Positions 50,693 through 59,925 of a stretch of DNA of 64,000 bases are shown piece after piece. Position numbers and translations under genes: made by a program. The notes below the pieces were generated by a model, which worked only from the letters and a program-made list of their open reading frames with translations, was not told the DNA's origin and made no database searches. The first letter of the stretch is position 1; every line of letters starts with the position of its first letter. Origin of the DNA: Pirellulales bacterium (lineage in GTDB: Bacteria > Planctomycetota > Planctomycetia > Pirellulales > UBA1268); NCBI GenBank assembly GCA_018401745.1, contig JAGYJY010000006.1, forward strand, positions 1 through 64,000, in the 5' to 3' direction.

Positions 50693-51319
50693 ATGGCACA
50701 GCTCTACTTCTACTACTCGGCGATGAACGCGGGAAAGAGCACAACGCTCCTGCAGTCGGCCCACAACTACCGGGAACGGGGCATGCGGCCGCTGCTCTAC
50801 ACCCCGGCTGTCGACGACCGTGCGGGCACCCGCCAGATCAGCTCGCGGATCGGCATCTCGGCCGAGGCGATCAGCTTCGACTGCAGCTACAACTTCCACA
50901 ACGCCCTGCAACAGATGCTGGCATCAGAGCCGGTGCACTGCGTGCTCATCGACGAAGCCCAGTTTCTCACGCCGCAGCAGGTGCTCCAGCTGACGATGGT
51001 CTGCGACCAGCTCGCGATCCCCGTCCTCTGCTACGGCATCCGCACCGACTTCCGAGGCGAGCCCTTCGCAGGCAGCACTTACCTGCTTGCCTGGGCCGAC
51101 AACCTCGTCGAGATCAAGACGATCTGCCGCAGCGGCAAGAAGGCCACGATGAACGCCCGCCTCGATGCCCAGGGCAACCGGGTCGTGGAAGGCGAGCAGA
51201 TCGACATCGGCCACCACTACGAAGCGATGAGCCGCAAGGAGTTTCGCCTCGACCAGGTCTCGCCAGTGAATCGTTCTCCGGGCCCGGAAGGATCAACGCG
51301 GCCGGAGCCGGCAGCCTGA
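50693..51319 (+). CDS. tdk: Thymidine kinase, zinc ligands mostly lost
   Basis: The 208-aa protein starts [20 protein letters not shown], almost identical to E. coli Tdk, with Walker A (AMNAGKST), lid/catalytic Glu in [10 protein letters not shown] and [12 protein letters not shown]. It phosphorylates thymidine in the salvage pathway. In E. coli Tdk a structural zinc is held by CFCG and CRKH; here the equivalent places read CRSG and SRKE, so three of four ligands are missing. The C-terminus is also Pro/Arg-rich and non-conserved. The ATG at 50693 is firm. It is divergent from the PSD1 gene. Confidence 0.9.
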   Translation: MAQLYFYYSAMNAGKSTTLLQSAHNYRERGMRPLLYTPAVDDRAGTRQISSRIGISAEAISFDCSYNFHNALQQMLASEPVHCVLIDEAQFLTPQQVLQLTMVCDQLAIPVLCYGIRTDFRGEPFAGSTYLLAWADNLVEIKTICRSGKKATMNARLDAQGNRVVEGEQIDIGHHYEAMSRKEFRLDQVSPVNRSPGPEGSTRPEPAA

Positions 51320-51418
51320 AAGCCGTTGCACGTCCGCGAGCATTCCACACGAGCGATGTATGCTGGCCATCTTCATCAGCCTCAATGCATCCGAATCATC
51401 GTAAGGGAGGAAAGCAGC

Positions 51419-52720
51419 ATGCGGCACGCCCGTCTCGGCATCAGCCTCTGTCTGGCCGCGATCGGCTGGATCAGCAGTGGCGGGGCAGCGATCGCTGCGG
51501 AACTCCGCGCGGCCGCGGCCACGATCGACATCACCCCCACCGAGCCCGTGCCGATGTGGGGCTACGGTTCCCGGCATGCCGCTCCCTCAACGGGCACGGC
51601 CGATCCCCTGCTGGCCAAGGCTGTGGTGATCGCGGTCGGCGACACCAAGCTCGCGATCGTGGGCCTCGATCTTGGCCGCTCCCCGACAGAGGCCGGGCTG
51701 CAGCGGATCCGCGAGGCGATCCGAGCCAAGGCTGGCATCGAACACTCCTTCATTGCCGGCTCCCACACCCACCACGGCCCGGTGGTCGAGCTCAGTGACG
51801 AGCCCGGCAGGGGCCAGGGCCGCTACGACGCCGCCGTGCGGTATGCCAGGTTTCTCGAAACACAGGTTGAGCAGGTGATTCTCGCAGCCGACAGCCAGCT
51901 CGTGCCCGCCCGCGTGGCAGCTGGCTCGCGTGAGCTTGAGGGCTTCAACCGCAACCGCCACTCCAAGATCCAGCCCGCTCCGGTCGACCGCCGGCTCGGT
52001 GTGCTCCGGCTCGACGATGCGGCCAGCGGCAAACCGCTGGCGGTGCTCGTCAACTTCACCGCCCATCCAACGAGCCTTCCTGATGCGACGATGACCTTTT
52101 CCGCCGACTACATCGGCTCGCTGCGAGAGACGATCGAAGCGAAACTCGGCGGCACGGCACTCTTCATGCAGGGGCTTCCGGCGACCTCTCCACCGACCGC
52201 AGCGGCCAGGATCACCGGGCCTACGGGGCAGCCCTGGGCCGAGCTGCCGCCGAGCTCGCTGAGTCGCTCGAGCCGGTCGCCGCGAAGCGGCCAACGCTCA
52301 AAGTCCGCGAAGAGCGGTTTGCATTTGATTGCAGGGTCGACTTCACGAACCCCGTGATCGCCGGCATCTATTCACTCGCCTTCTTCCCGGAGCTCGTGGC
52401 CAACTTTGTTGCGGAATACAGCGACGGCATCCGGCCCCGCATCACCGTGGCGGTGCTCAACGACTCGATCGCCTTTGGTGGGCGGCTCCGGCGAGTTCTT
52501 CTGCCAGCATGCAGTTCGGCTGCGGGAGCGAGCCCGTGTCGACGAGTTGTTCTTCTTCGGCTACTGCAACGGCTACCACCAGTACTTCCCCACGATCGAG
52601 GCGGCAGCTGAGGGCGGCTACGGCGCCGACACGCAGGTCGCCCCGGCGGAGGTGGGTGCCGGCGAAGCGATGATGAACGCGGCCCTGGCCTGGATCTTTG
52701 AGCTGCAGGGCGATCTGTAA
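51419..52720 (+). CDS. Secreted neutral/alkaline ceramidase-like hydrolase, two indels
   Basis: GGGAGG lies upstream of the ATG at 51419; a signal peptide (LGISLCLAAIGWISSGGAAIA) follows. The body resembles the ceramidase N-terminal fold: DITPTEPVPMWGYGSRH, FIAGSHTHHGPVVEL (zinc-site histidines) and LVNFTAHPTSLPDATMTFSA. Two indels interrupt it: adding one G near 52181 gives FMQGLPGDLSTDRSGQDH, and dropping one G in the GGG at 52480-52482 gives AFGGGSGEFFCQH and FFGYCNGYHQYFPTIEA, typical family sequence, ending IFELQGDL. Planctomycete members are often annotated this way without proof of ceramide as substrate. A repeat tract follows the stop. Confidence 0.82.
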
Positions 52721-52750
52721 CGGCGAACAGGACGCGAGCGCTGGAGGGAA

Positions 52751-52950
52751 CGGGACGGGTCCTCGGAGGACGGAGGGAACGGGACGGGTCCTCGGGCCGC
52801 GCAGCGGCCTCGGCTCCGCCGAGGTGCCTCCGGCACCCGAAGACCCGTCCCGCTTGTCGCACCCGGCACCCGAAGACCCGTCCCGCTTGTCGCACCGGCA
52901 CCCGAAGACCCGTCCCGCTTGTCGCACCCGGCACCTGAAGACCCGTCCCG
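52751..52950. repeat. Dispersed intergenic repeat, family B copy 2 with partial units
   Basis: The complete 71-base nested palindrome occupies 52781-52851 (outer GGGACGGGTC/GACCCGTCCC, inner GGCCTCGGC-TCC-GCCGAGG). A partial left unit precedes it and three right half-units (GCACCCGAAGACCCGTCCC-type) follow. It fills the space between two convergent genes, where a bidirectional terminator might be expected. Confidence 0.85.
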
Positions 52951-52973
52951 CTTCGTCATTTGCCGCCTATGGG

Positions 52974-54488
52974 CTACCGCCCTGGTCGTCCGTTGGGCCA
53001 GTGCGTCTTCATCAAGGCGGTGTGCTCTTCCTCGGTCAGCCGGCCTGGCTGACGACTGCCGGCTCCGGTGCGGTCGGTCAGCGTGTCGCCAAGTTCTGCT
53101 CGAGCTTTCTCGGCATGCTCCAAGAGCTGGGCAACCTTGTCGGGCATCTCGGCTGCGAGATCCCGGGTTTCGCCGGGGTCAGCGACCACGTTGTAGAGCT
53201 CGGTGCCGGTGGTCTTCTGCTGGTAGTCCACCGGCAGGCCCGCCTTCCCCCCTTCTCGACCGTCGAGCGTGCGGTAGCGGTGCGGCAGGACCAGCTTGTA
53301 GTCGCCGGCAATCACTGCCTGGAGCTCGTTCTGCCCGTAGTAGATCCAAAAGGCTTCGTGCGGTGAGGCCGCGTTGGCGTCGCCCGTGAGCAGCGAGCGA
53401 ACGCTCACGCCATCGATTTCCTGCTCGGGCAGCGGAGCCCCAATCAGCTCTGCAACCGTTGGCAGCAGATCGATGTTCATCGCAGCTGTGTCGCAGACCG
53501 TGCCGCACGGAATCTGGCCCGGCCACCGCATCACGCATGGCTCACGAAACCCGCCCTCCCAGGTCGTGCCCTTGCCTTCCCGCAGCGGGCCGGCCGATCC
53601 GGCATGCTCGCCGTAGGAGAGCCACGGGCCGTTGTCGCTGGTGAAGATCACGAGGGTCTGCTCATCAAGGCCGTTGGTGGAGATCGCGTTGATGATTTCA
53701 CCGACAGACCAGTCGATCTCAGCGATCACATCGCCGTAAAGCCCGCGCTCGGTTGTCCCCTCGAAGCGATCGCTGACGGCCAGCGGCACATGTGGCTGTG
53801 GATGGGGCAGGTAGAGAAAAAAGGGCTGGTCGCGGTTGCGGTTGATGAAGTCGACAGCGCGAGCGGTGAGCCAGCTCGTCATCATCCGCTGATCGCGTTC
53901 GTCGGCTGTCCGCAGCCGCCGGGTGCCCTCAACGATCGGTAGCGGCGGAAAGGCGTTGGTCTGGGGATGCTGCGGCCACATGTCGTTGGAGTAGGGGATG
54001 CCAAAGAACTCATCGAAGCCGTGGCTGGTCGGCAGAAACGTCTCATGGTCACCGAGGTGCCACTTGCCAAAGATCGCGGTGGCGTAGCCTTGACCTCGGC
54101 AGAGCTCGGCAAGCGTCGTCTCGGTGGTGTTGATGCCATGCCGGCTGCCTGGGCCGAGGGCCCCGTGGATCCCAACTCGGTTGGGGTAGCAGCCGGTCAA
54201 GAGGGCGGTCCGCGAGGCGCTGCACACAGGCTGAGCGGCATACCAGCGACGAAACATGCGGCCCTCTGCGGCCATCTGGTCGATGTTGGGCGTCTTCAAT
54301 CCCTCCGCCCCAAAAACACCCACATCACCGTAGCCCTGGTCATCGGTGAAGATGATCACGATGTTTGGCGGCCGCTCGGGCAGCCCCGCATCTGCGGGCC
54401 GGTTGCTGCTCCCCACCAGCGTGCACGCCGCCCCAACGATCAGCATCAGCCGCACGAAGCGGCTCGCAGAATACCTGCCACACAGCAT
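52974..54488 (-). CDS. Formylglycine-dependent sulfatase
   Basis: The 504-aa product has a hydrophobic N-terminal segment (LMLIVGAACTLVGSS) and sulfatase hallmarks: metal-binding IIFTDDQGYGDVG, the formylglycine motif CSASR at Cys89, GKWHLGDHETFLPTSHGFD, and the second metal site IFTSDNGPWLSYGEHAGSAG. Such arylsulfatase-type enzymes remove sulfate esters from polysaccharides, in keeping with planctomycete algal-glycan use. Cys89 must be converted by a formylglycine-generating enzyme, not seen in this window. Length and frame are normal. The convergent repeat tract lies just past its stop. Confidence 0.92.
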   Translation of the reverse strand: MLCGRYSASRFVRLMLIVGAACTLVGSSNRPADAGLPERPPNIVIIFTDDQGYGDVGVFGAEGLKTPNIDQMAAEGRMFRRWYAAQPVCSASRTALLTGCYPNRVGIHGALGPGSRHGINTTETTLAELCRGQGYATAIFGKWHLGDHETFLPTSHGFDEFFGIPYSNDMWPQHPQTNAFPPLPIVEGTRRLRTADERDQRMMTSWLTARAVDFINRNRDQPFFLYLPHPQPHVPLAVSDRFEGTTERGLYGDVIAEIDWSVGEIINAISTNGLDEQTLVIFTSDNGPWLSYGEHAGSAGPLREGKGTTWEGGFREPCVMRWPGQIPCGTVCDTAAMNIDLLPTVAELIGAPLPEQEIDGVSVRSLLTGDANAASPHEAFWIYYGQNELQAVIAGDYKLVLPHRYRTLDGREGGKAGLPVDYQQKTTGTELYNVVADPGETRDLAAEMPDKVAQLLEHAEKARAELGDTLTDRTGAGSRQPGRLTEEEHTALMKTHWPNGRPGR

Positions 54489-54689
54489 TGCTTGAGATCC
54501 CCTTCAACGAGACGCACCTGCGGCCTCTCAGTCAGCCGGCCTGCCCGAGATGTCTGCCTGAGCGGCCAACACCGGGCAGTTCTTCCCGCGTGGACGATCA
54601 TACGACAGACGAGGCGTCTGATCACCGTTTGGAAACCACGCCACACCGCGCCACACCGCGGCGGGAGCCTGAGGCAGCGCAGCAGCGGC

Positions 54690-56420
54690 TTACCGGGCTG
54701 CGGCCGGGGCTCCAGAGCCGCTTGGCAGGCGACTGGAGGCAGAGCCGCCGGTCGGGGTGTCGAGCAGAATAATCTCGGCATCGCGACGCGGCCTGGGCTC
54801 ACGATCCTGGCCGGTGTCAGGCAGCCTCACCGGGATGTGGTACGTCTGAACGTCTGGTTCGGCCGGCTGCTCGTCGACAGCGCTCCCCCCCACAGAGCGG
54901 TAGCTGAAGAACCCAGCGGCACCAACGAGCAACAGCAGCACCCCCACCATCGCGGCCATCACACCCACGACCAGCGACCCGCGGAAGCCGCGGCCCAGCT
55001 GCCGGCTGCGACGCTCCTCTGGCGAGATCTGCTGATAGGCATCGAGGGTTTTCCGCACAAACGCGGCATCGACATCAAGCTCGCGGGCGATTTCGAGAAC
55101 AGATCGCTCCCCCAGCAGGCTCTCTCCCTGAGACTCCATCCGCATCGCCGTGCGGAGGATCGAGTCGACATCGCTGCGAGGAACCCACCGCTCGGCCTCC
55201 CGCACGGGCATCACCGCAGCGGTCATGGCCAGCCCATCGAGCTCGTCGCCTGAGGGCCTCGCGAGTCCGATCGCGTCGAGCGCCGCCAGTGCTGCGGTTG
55301 CTGATGCAAATCGATTGGCGGGATCGCGGGCGAGCAGCTGCATCAGCCAGGCCTCAAGGGCCGGCGGAACATCGTCGCGAAGGTTTGCCAGTGGTGGCGG
55401 GTCCTCCACGGCGATCTGCCGCAGCAGCTTCAGCGGGCTGGCCTCACCAAAGGGCGTGCGGCCGGCAAGCATCTGATAGAGCGTAACCCCGAGACTATAG
55501 AGATCGCTCGCGGCAGTGGCCTCCTCGCCGGCAGCAGCCTCCGGAGCGAGATACGAGACCGTTCCCAGCAGCGTGCCGGTGATCGTCAGGCTCTCCGCTC
55601 GCTCAAGGCTGCGGGCGAGTCCGAAATCGGTCAGTTTGTAGGTGCCATCAGCAGCCCGCAGGATGTTGGCCGGCTTCACATCGCGGTGCACGATGCCGGC
55701 GGCATGGGCGGCAGCCAGGCCAGCGAGCACCTGTCGACCACAGTCGGCGGCCGCCTCCGCTGAGAGCCGGGGCTTCTCTTTGAGGATCTGCTGCAGGCTC
55801 TGCCCGTTGACATATTCCATCGCCAGATACGGTGGCGTTGCCTGGGGCTCAAACTCGTAGATCTGCACCACATGCGGAGAGGTGAGCCGGGCGATGCTGC
55901 GGGCCTCCTCGGCAAACCGCTCCATCACGCTCGCTGCAGAGCCTTCGCCCGCCGCAAAACGTGGATGCAGCACCTTCACCGCCGCATCCCGCTGCAACGC
56001 ATCGTCGTGGCCGCGGAAAACCGTGCCCATGCCGCCGCGACCAAGCACACCGCTGATCCGGTAGCGGCCGATGTGGTCGAGCTCGGCCGGCGTGCGATGA
56101 GCATCGCGGGCAGCTGGCGGCCGAGGCAGCGTGACACCCGGAGCGAGCGGCACAGCGTTGATCCAGTTGTCGAGGAAGAGCCCCAAGAGCAGGTAGATCA
56201 CCACGCCGGGAACCACGCCCGTGAGCATGGTGAGGAGAATCGCCAGCAGCCGCACGGCCACCACCGGTACGCCCCGCCGTGTGGCCAGGCCGGAGCAGAC
56301 CCCCAGGATCCACGGGCCACCCGCGGCCCACGAGAGAAAACTGCTCCCCAGCACGACCGCCGCCGCCACGATCAGCGTGGCGATGATGAACACCATTTCC
56401 AGCAAGCCAAGGGCGATCAC
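54690..56420 (-). CDS. PspC-domain Ser/Thr protein kinase in the psp operon
   Basis: The GTG at 56420, with GGAG about 8 bases upstream, gives 576 aa. Residues 7-30 are a membrane segment (MVFIIATLIVAAAVVLGSSF); residues 32-82 form a PspC domain (PWILGVCSGLATRRGVPVVA ... GVVPGVVIYLLLGLFLDNW). A Hanks kinase follows at about 116-380: LGRGGMGTVFRG, AAVKVL lysine 149, IVHRDVKPANIL, DFGLARSL, SDLYSLGVTLYQMLAG. A helical VLEIARELDVDAAFVRKTLD region, a second membrane segment (LVVGVMAAMVGVLLLLVGAA) and a polar tail complete it. It is the last gene after pspA and pspC, so it probably reports envelope stress by phosphorylation. The PspC-kinase union is unusual to me. Confidence 0.88.
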   Translation of the reverse strand: MIALGLLEMVFIIATLIVAAAVVLGSSFLSWAAGGPWILGVCSGLATRRGVPVVAVRLLAILLTMLTGVVPGVVIYLLLGLFLDNWINAVPLAPGVTLPRPPAARDAHRTPAELDHIGRYRISGVLGRGGMGTVFRGHDDALQRDAAVKVLHPRFAAGEGSAASVMERFAEEARSIARLTSPHVVQIYEFEPQATPPYLAMEYVNGQSLQQILKEKPRLSAEAAADCGRQVLAGLAAAHAAGIVHRDVKPANILRAADGTYKLTDFGLARSLERAESLTITGTLLGTVSYLAPEAAAGEEATAASDLYSLGVTLYQMLAGRTPFGEASPLKLLRQIAVEDPPPLANLRDDVPPALEAWLMQLLARDPANRFASATAALAALDAIGLARPSGDELDGLAMTAAVMPVREAERWVPRSDVDSILRTAMRMESQGESLLGERSVLEIARELDVDAAFVRKTLDAYQQISPEERRSRQLGRGFRGSLVVGVMAAMVGVLLLLVGAAGFFSYRSVGGSAVDEQPAEPDVQTYHIPVRLPDTGQDREPRPRRDAEIILLDTPTGGSASSRLPSGSGAPAAAR

Positions 56421-56478
56421 GGCAGTCTCTCCAGACCTCTCTTCTCTCCAGTCTCGACAGCAGCGGACAGCCGGAGCG

Positions 56479-56811
56479 TCAGACCCCGCGGCGACGGGAG
56501 CGAGCCTCCGCAGACTCGACCCGCTGCTCAAGCTCGGCCAGCCGCGACCAGAGGCTCCGGCCTGTTCGCAGAGGCCATTCTCGCACGTCGCGGCCCCGAA
56601 TGGGACTCGCTGTTCGCCCCAGGGCAATCGCCGCCGCGAGGTAGATCGCGATCGTGGCCCACCAGGCCGTCCACCAGGCGATCAGGACCACTGCCAGTCG
56701 CACCCAGAATGCCGCGATGCCGAGCCGGTCAGCGACCCAGCGGCAGACCCCAAAGATCAGCCCGGGGCGTCGCAGGCGGGTGCGTTCCTCTGGCCAGTCA
56801 CGATTGTCCAT
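56479..56811 (-). CDS. PspC domain protein
   Basis: The ATG at 56811 has GAGGAAG upstream. The 110-aa product has a PspC core (PGLIFGVCRWVADRLGIAAF ... WVRLAVVLIAWW) with a membrane segment (AWWATIAIYLAAAIALG) and a C-terminal basic coiled stretch (RLAELEQRVESAEARSR). PspC proteins are inner-membrane stress sensors that interact with PspA/PspB. A longer reading from 56865 adds 18 unconvincing residues. It lies between pspA (68 bases upstream) and the PspC-kinase gene. Confidence 0.85.
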   Translation of the reverse strand: MDNRDWPEERTRLRRPGLIFGVCRWVADRLGIAAFWVRLAVVLIAWWTAWWATIAIYLAAAIALGRTASPIRGRDVREWPLRTGRSLWSRLAELEQRVESAEARSRRRGV

Positions 56812-56879
56812 GAAGGTTCTTCCTCTCAAAGAGTGCGGCGTCACCACAGGCCGCACAGCCCACATCGACAGCAGCCCGA

Positions 56880-57542
56880 TCAGCCACCCTGCCGCTGCTG
56901 CTTGAGAGCCGCCAGCTCCCGATCGAGCTCGTCGTCGCCCTTGAGCGCCTCAAACTGTTCGACCAGCGGGGCGTTGCTCGAAGGATCGACCAGGTCTGCC
57001 TCGGCCTCCATCCGCTCGATCCGATTCTCGAGCCGATCAAAGCGGGCCAGAGCCTCCAGGCTGTCGGCCTTGCGGAGCGTGGTCTGCGCCTGCTTGTGGT
57101 TGCGTGCCCGGGCATGCCGCTGAGCGAGCAGCCGGTGCTTGTCGCGGGCTGTCTGAATCTTGGCTTCGACTGCAGCGATGTCCTGTTTGTACTGCGCGAC
57201 GAGGTCGTTGCAGGCCGCCACCTCCTCGGCAAACACCGCCGCCTTCTCTTCGTACTTTTTCTTCTCGCGGAGCGCCTCGCGGGCGAGATCCTCGCGGCCC
57301 CGGTCGACCGCCAGGCCAGCCCGGTCCTGCCACTCGGCAACAGCTGCCTGGGCCGACGCCGACGCCCGCTCGGCCTTCTTGCGTGCGGCGATCGCTCCGG
57401 CGCAGCTGGCTTTGACCTCGATCAGCGTGTCTTCCATCTCCTGCACCATCAGGCGGATCAGCTTCTCGGGATCCTCCGCCGCGTCGAGCATCGCGTTGAT
57501 ATTGGAACTGATGATGTCTCTCAGCCGTGTGAAGACGCCCAT
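56880..57542 (-). CDS. pspA: PspA/IM30 family phage-shock protein
   Basis: The 220-aa protein matches PspA in length and character: an amphipathic N-terminus (MGVFTRLRDIISSNINAML), then AEDPEKLIRLMVQEMEDTL and continuous charged coiled coil to DDELDRELAALKQQRQ. PspA binds the inner membrane under envelope stress, stabilises it, and in enterobacteria also inhibits PspF. First gene of a leftward operon with pspC and the PspC-kinase, transcribed from the sigma-54 promoter described upstream and divergent from the pspF-like gene. Confidence 0.92.
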   Translation of the reverse strand: MGVFTRLRDIISSNINAMLDAAEDPEKLIRLMVQEMEDTLIEVKASCAGAIAARKKAERASASAQAAVAEWQDRAGLAVDRGREDLAREALREKKKYEEKAAVFAEEVAACNDLVAQYKQDIAAVEAKIQTARDKHRLLAQRHARARNHKQAQTTLRKADSLEALARFDRLENRIERMEAEADLVDPSSNAPLVEQFEALKGDDELDRELAALKQQRQGG

Positions 57543-57621
57543 GGCGAGCCTCCGGTCGTACGTTCAAGCGATTTTGAAAGGGGGCCAACCCACCTGATCA
57601 GCCCGACGGAAGAGATGAGAG

Positions 57622-57637
57622 GCATATTCGGTGCCAA
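57622..57637 (-). promoter_or_regulatory. Sigma-54 promoter of the psp operon
   Basis: On the minus strand the sequence TTGGCACCGAATATGC has the diagnostic GG-N10-GC spacing with a near-consensus -24 box (TTGGCAC) and -12 GC. Transcription would start near 57610, leaving about 68 bases of leader to the pspA ATG. The divergent gene encodes a PspF-like activator, which supports the call. Confidence 0.75.
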
Positions 57638-57769
57638 ACCGGCCATCGTTTCACAACCTGTTGAGAAATAACGACTTAAGGGCCGTGATGCCGAAACATG
57701 CCGAACGCACAAAAGGCGGCATCCCCCACAAAATGGATTTTCTGGCCGTTTCGTGGTAAATGAAACCAC

Positions 57770-58825
57770 ATGCGTGAAGCCCTTGGCCAGTCCGACGCCT
57801 TTCTCTCGTTTGTCGAGCAGCTCTCTCGGGTCGCCGGCGTCGACCGGCCTGTGCTCGTTGTCGGCGAACGAGGCACGGGCAAGGAACTGGCAGCGGCCAA
57901 GATCCACTACCTCTCCCGCCGCTGGGAGTCGCCCTTGGTCGCGCTCAACTGCGCTGCCCTGGCACCCGCCTTGATGGAGGCGGAACTCTTTGGTCACGAA
58001 CGGGGAGCCTTCACGGGTGCGGCCACCAGCCGGGCCGGACGCTTTGAGGCAGCCGACGGCGGGACGCTCTTGCTCGATGAGATTGGGCTGATCCCCATCG
58101 AGGTTCAGGAAAAGATTCTCCGCACGGTGGAGTACGGCAGCTTTGAGCGAGTCGGCAGCTCCAAGCCTCAACAGGTCGATGTGCGAATCGTGGGAGCCAC
58201 CAACGCCGACCTGCCTGCCTTGGTTCACGACGGCCGCTTCAAGGCCGACCTGCTCGACCGGCTCGCATTTGAAGTGATCCGAGTGCCTCCGCTGCGGGAG
58301 CGTGGTGACGACATCCTCCTGCTCGCCCACCATTTCGCCAGCCGGATGGCCCTGGAACTCGGCCGTGAGCAGACGCCCACGTTTTCAGCCAAGGCGAAGC
58401 AGGCCCTGCACGCCCACGACTGGCCGGGAAACGTTCGTGAACTGAAAAACGTGATCGAGCGGGCCGTGTACCGCAGCGACACCACCACCATCAGTGAACT
58501 CATCTTCGACCCGTTCGCGGCCGAGCCGTCCCGATCGCAACACACCCTCGCGAGCCGCAGCACGAAGGATGCCGACGCCCCATCCATCGGCATCCTCGGT
58601 GGCACCGCAGCCTCGTCGACCGAGCCGCTGCCCCACTCGAACGCAGCCACCCAAACACCTCTTCTCGACGCCATTGCCTCCCTGGAGGTCGCCATGCTCA
58701 AGCAGGCGCTCGCAGAGACCCACTACCACCAACGGAAGGCAGCAGAACAACTGGGAATCACCTACCATCAGTTTCGTGGGCTCTACCGCAAACACGCTGG
58801 AGCCCTCAAGCCTCCACCTGCCTGA
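57770..58825 (+). CDS. pspF: PspF-like sigma-54-dependent transcriptional activator
   Basis: The 351-aa protein is an AAA+ enhancer-binding protein without an N-terminal receiver, as in PspF. Walker A is VVGERGTGKEL, the sigma-54-contacting loop GAFTGA is intact in GHERGAFTGAATS, Walker B is TLLLDEIG, and the arginine finger region lies in PLRERGDDILLLAHHF. A Ser/Thr-rich linker leads to a Fis-type helix-turn-helix (HYHQRKAAEQLGITYHQFRG). It should activate the facing psp promoter and might serve the second sigma-54 promoter near 60551. E. coli PspF is of similar length. Confidence 0.9.
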   Translation: MREALGQSDAFLSFVEQLSRVAGVDRPVLVVGERGTGKELAAAKIHYLSRRWESPLVALNCAALAPALMEAELFGHERGAFTGAATSRAGRFEAADGGTLLLDEIGLIPIEVQEKILRTVEYGSFERVGSSKPQQVDVRIVGATNADLPALVHDGRFKADLLDRLAFEVIRVPPLRERGDDILLLAHHFASRMALELGREQTPTFSAKAKQALHAHDWPGNVRELKNVIERAVYRSDTTTISELIFDPFAAEPSRSQHTLASRSTKDADAPSIGILGGTAASSTEPLPHSNAATQTPLLDAIASLEVAMLKQALAETHYHQRKAAEQLGITYHQFRGLYRKHAGALKPPPA

Positions 58826-58906
58826 CACCGCACCTGCCGATTCGCCCGCTCTCTCGCCAGCTTCGCCCGTTCTTCGACCACCGTTTTCAAGGAGCTCGCC
58901 AACGCC

Positions 58907-59863
58907 ATGCACACCCCCAGAGGTTCTCGTGTCTCCCGCCGCAGCATGCTCGCTGCCGGCGCGTCGCTCACCGCTGCCGCGGCGTTCCCCACACCGCTCC
59001 TCGCTGCCGACTCACCGGCGCCGGTTGGCCGCCTGCCCAAGTTTGGGGTTTCGACCTATTCCTTCTGGCAGTTCCGCCAGGAGCCGGCGCCGATTGCCGA
59101 CTGCATCGACAAGGCCGCTGCCATGGGCTTCGACGGCGTGGAGATTCTTGAGGTGCAGATGGGGGAAGCCTCCAACGCCCAGCTGCAGCAGCTCAAGCGG
59201 CAGGCCTTCGTCAACGGCCTCGACCTCTACGGCCTTTCCACCCACCAGGGCTTCGTGTCGCCAGATCCCGCCGTGCGGCAGGCCAACATTGAAAAGACGC
59301 TCCGCTCGATCGACCTCGCCTACCGGCTCGGGATTCCCACGATGCGGGTCAACACCGGCCGCTGGGGCACCTCCAAGGACTTCGATGAGCTGATGGCCAA
59401 CCGCGGCATTGAGCCGAGGCTCCCGGGCTACACCGATGACGAGGGCTTTGCCTGGGTGATCGAGGCCTTTGAAAAGTGCCTGCCGGCTGCCGAAGAGAAG
59501 GGCGTGGTGCTCGGCCTGGAAAACCACTGGGGCCTCGGCCGCACCGCAGAAGGCGTGATGCGGATCGTAGAAGCGATCGACTCTCCCTGGCTGCGAGTCA
59601 CCCTCGACACGGGCAACTTCCTAGACGACATGTATCCGCAGATGGAGCGGCTCGCTCCCGACGCCGTGCTTGTGCAGGCCAAGACCTACTACGGCGGCGG
59701 CAAGTGGTACACGCTCGACGTCGACTACGACCGCGTGGCGAGCCTCCTCAAGAAGGTCGGCTACATCGGCTACGTGTCGCTCGAGTTTGAAGGCCAGGGC
59801 GATCCAGCCAGCGAAGTCCCCAAGAGCCTCGCCATGCTCCGCGACGCCTTCGCCAAGGCCTAG
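58907..59863 (+). CDS. Tat-exported sugar phosphate isomerase/epimerase-like protein
   Basis: The 318-aa product begins with a twin-arginine signal (VSRRSMLAAGASLTAAAAF) and is an AP_endonuc_2/xylose-isomerase-like TIM barrel: FGVSTYSFWQFRQE, FDGVEILEVQM, TMRVNTGRW, VVLGLENHWGLGRTAEG, VTLDTGNFLDDMYP, YVSLEFEGQGDP. Glu and Asp residues in the ENHWG, DTGNF and EFEG strands are the likely metal ligands. Role: envelope sugar isomerisation or epimerisation of unknown specificity. It follows pspF by 81 bases but shows no functional link. Confidence 0.9.
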   Translation: MHTPRGSRVSRRSMLAAGASLTAAAAFPTPLLAADSPAPVGRLPKFGVSTYSFWQFRQEPAPIADCIDKAAAMGFDGVEILEVQMGEASNAQLQQLKRQAFVNGLDLYGLSTHQGFVSPDPAVRQANIEKTLRSIDLAYRLGIPTMRVNTGRWGTSKDFDELMANRGIEPRLPGYTDDEGFAWVIEAFEKCLPAAEEKGVVLGLENHWGLGRTAEGVMRIVEAIDSPWLRVTLDTGNFLDDMYPQMERLAPDAVLVQAKTYYGGGKWYTLDVDYDRVASLLKKVGYIGYVSLEFEGQGDPASEVPKSLAMLRDAFAKA

Positions 59864-59925
59864 CACCGTGTTCGTCTCGCCCTGGCCGCGAGGAGCGGGG
59901 CGAGGAGACGGCGGGCGGATGGTGA

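Noticed and set aside
53967-55253. 428-aa plus-strand open frame across the sulfatase and kinase genes
   Set aside because: Antisense to two firmly identified genes and without domain features.
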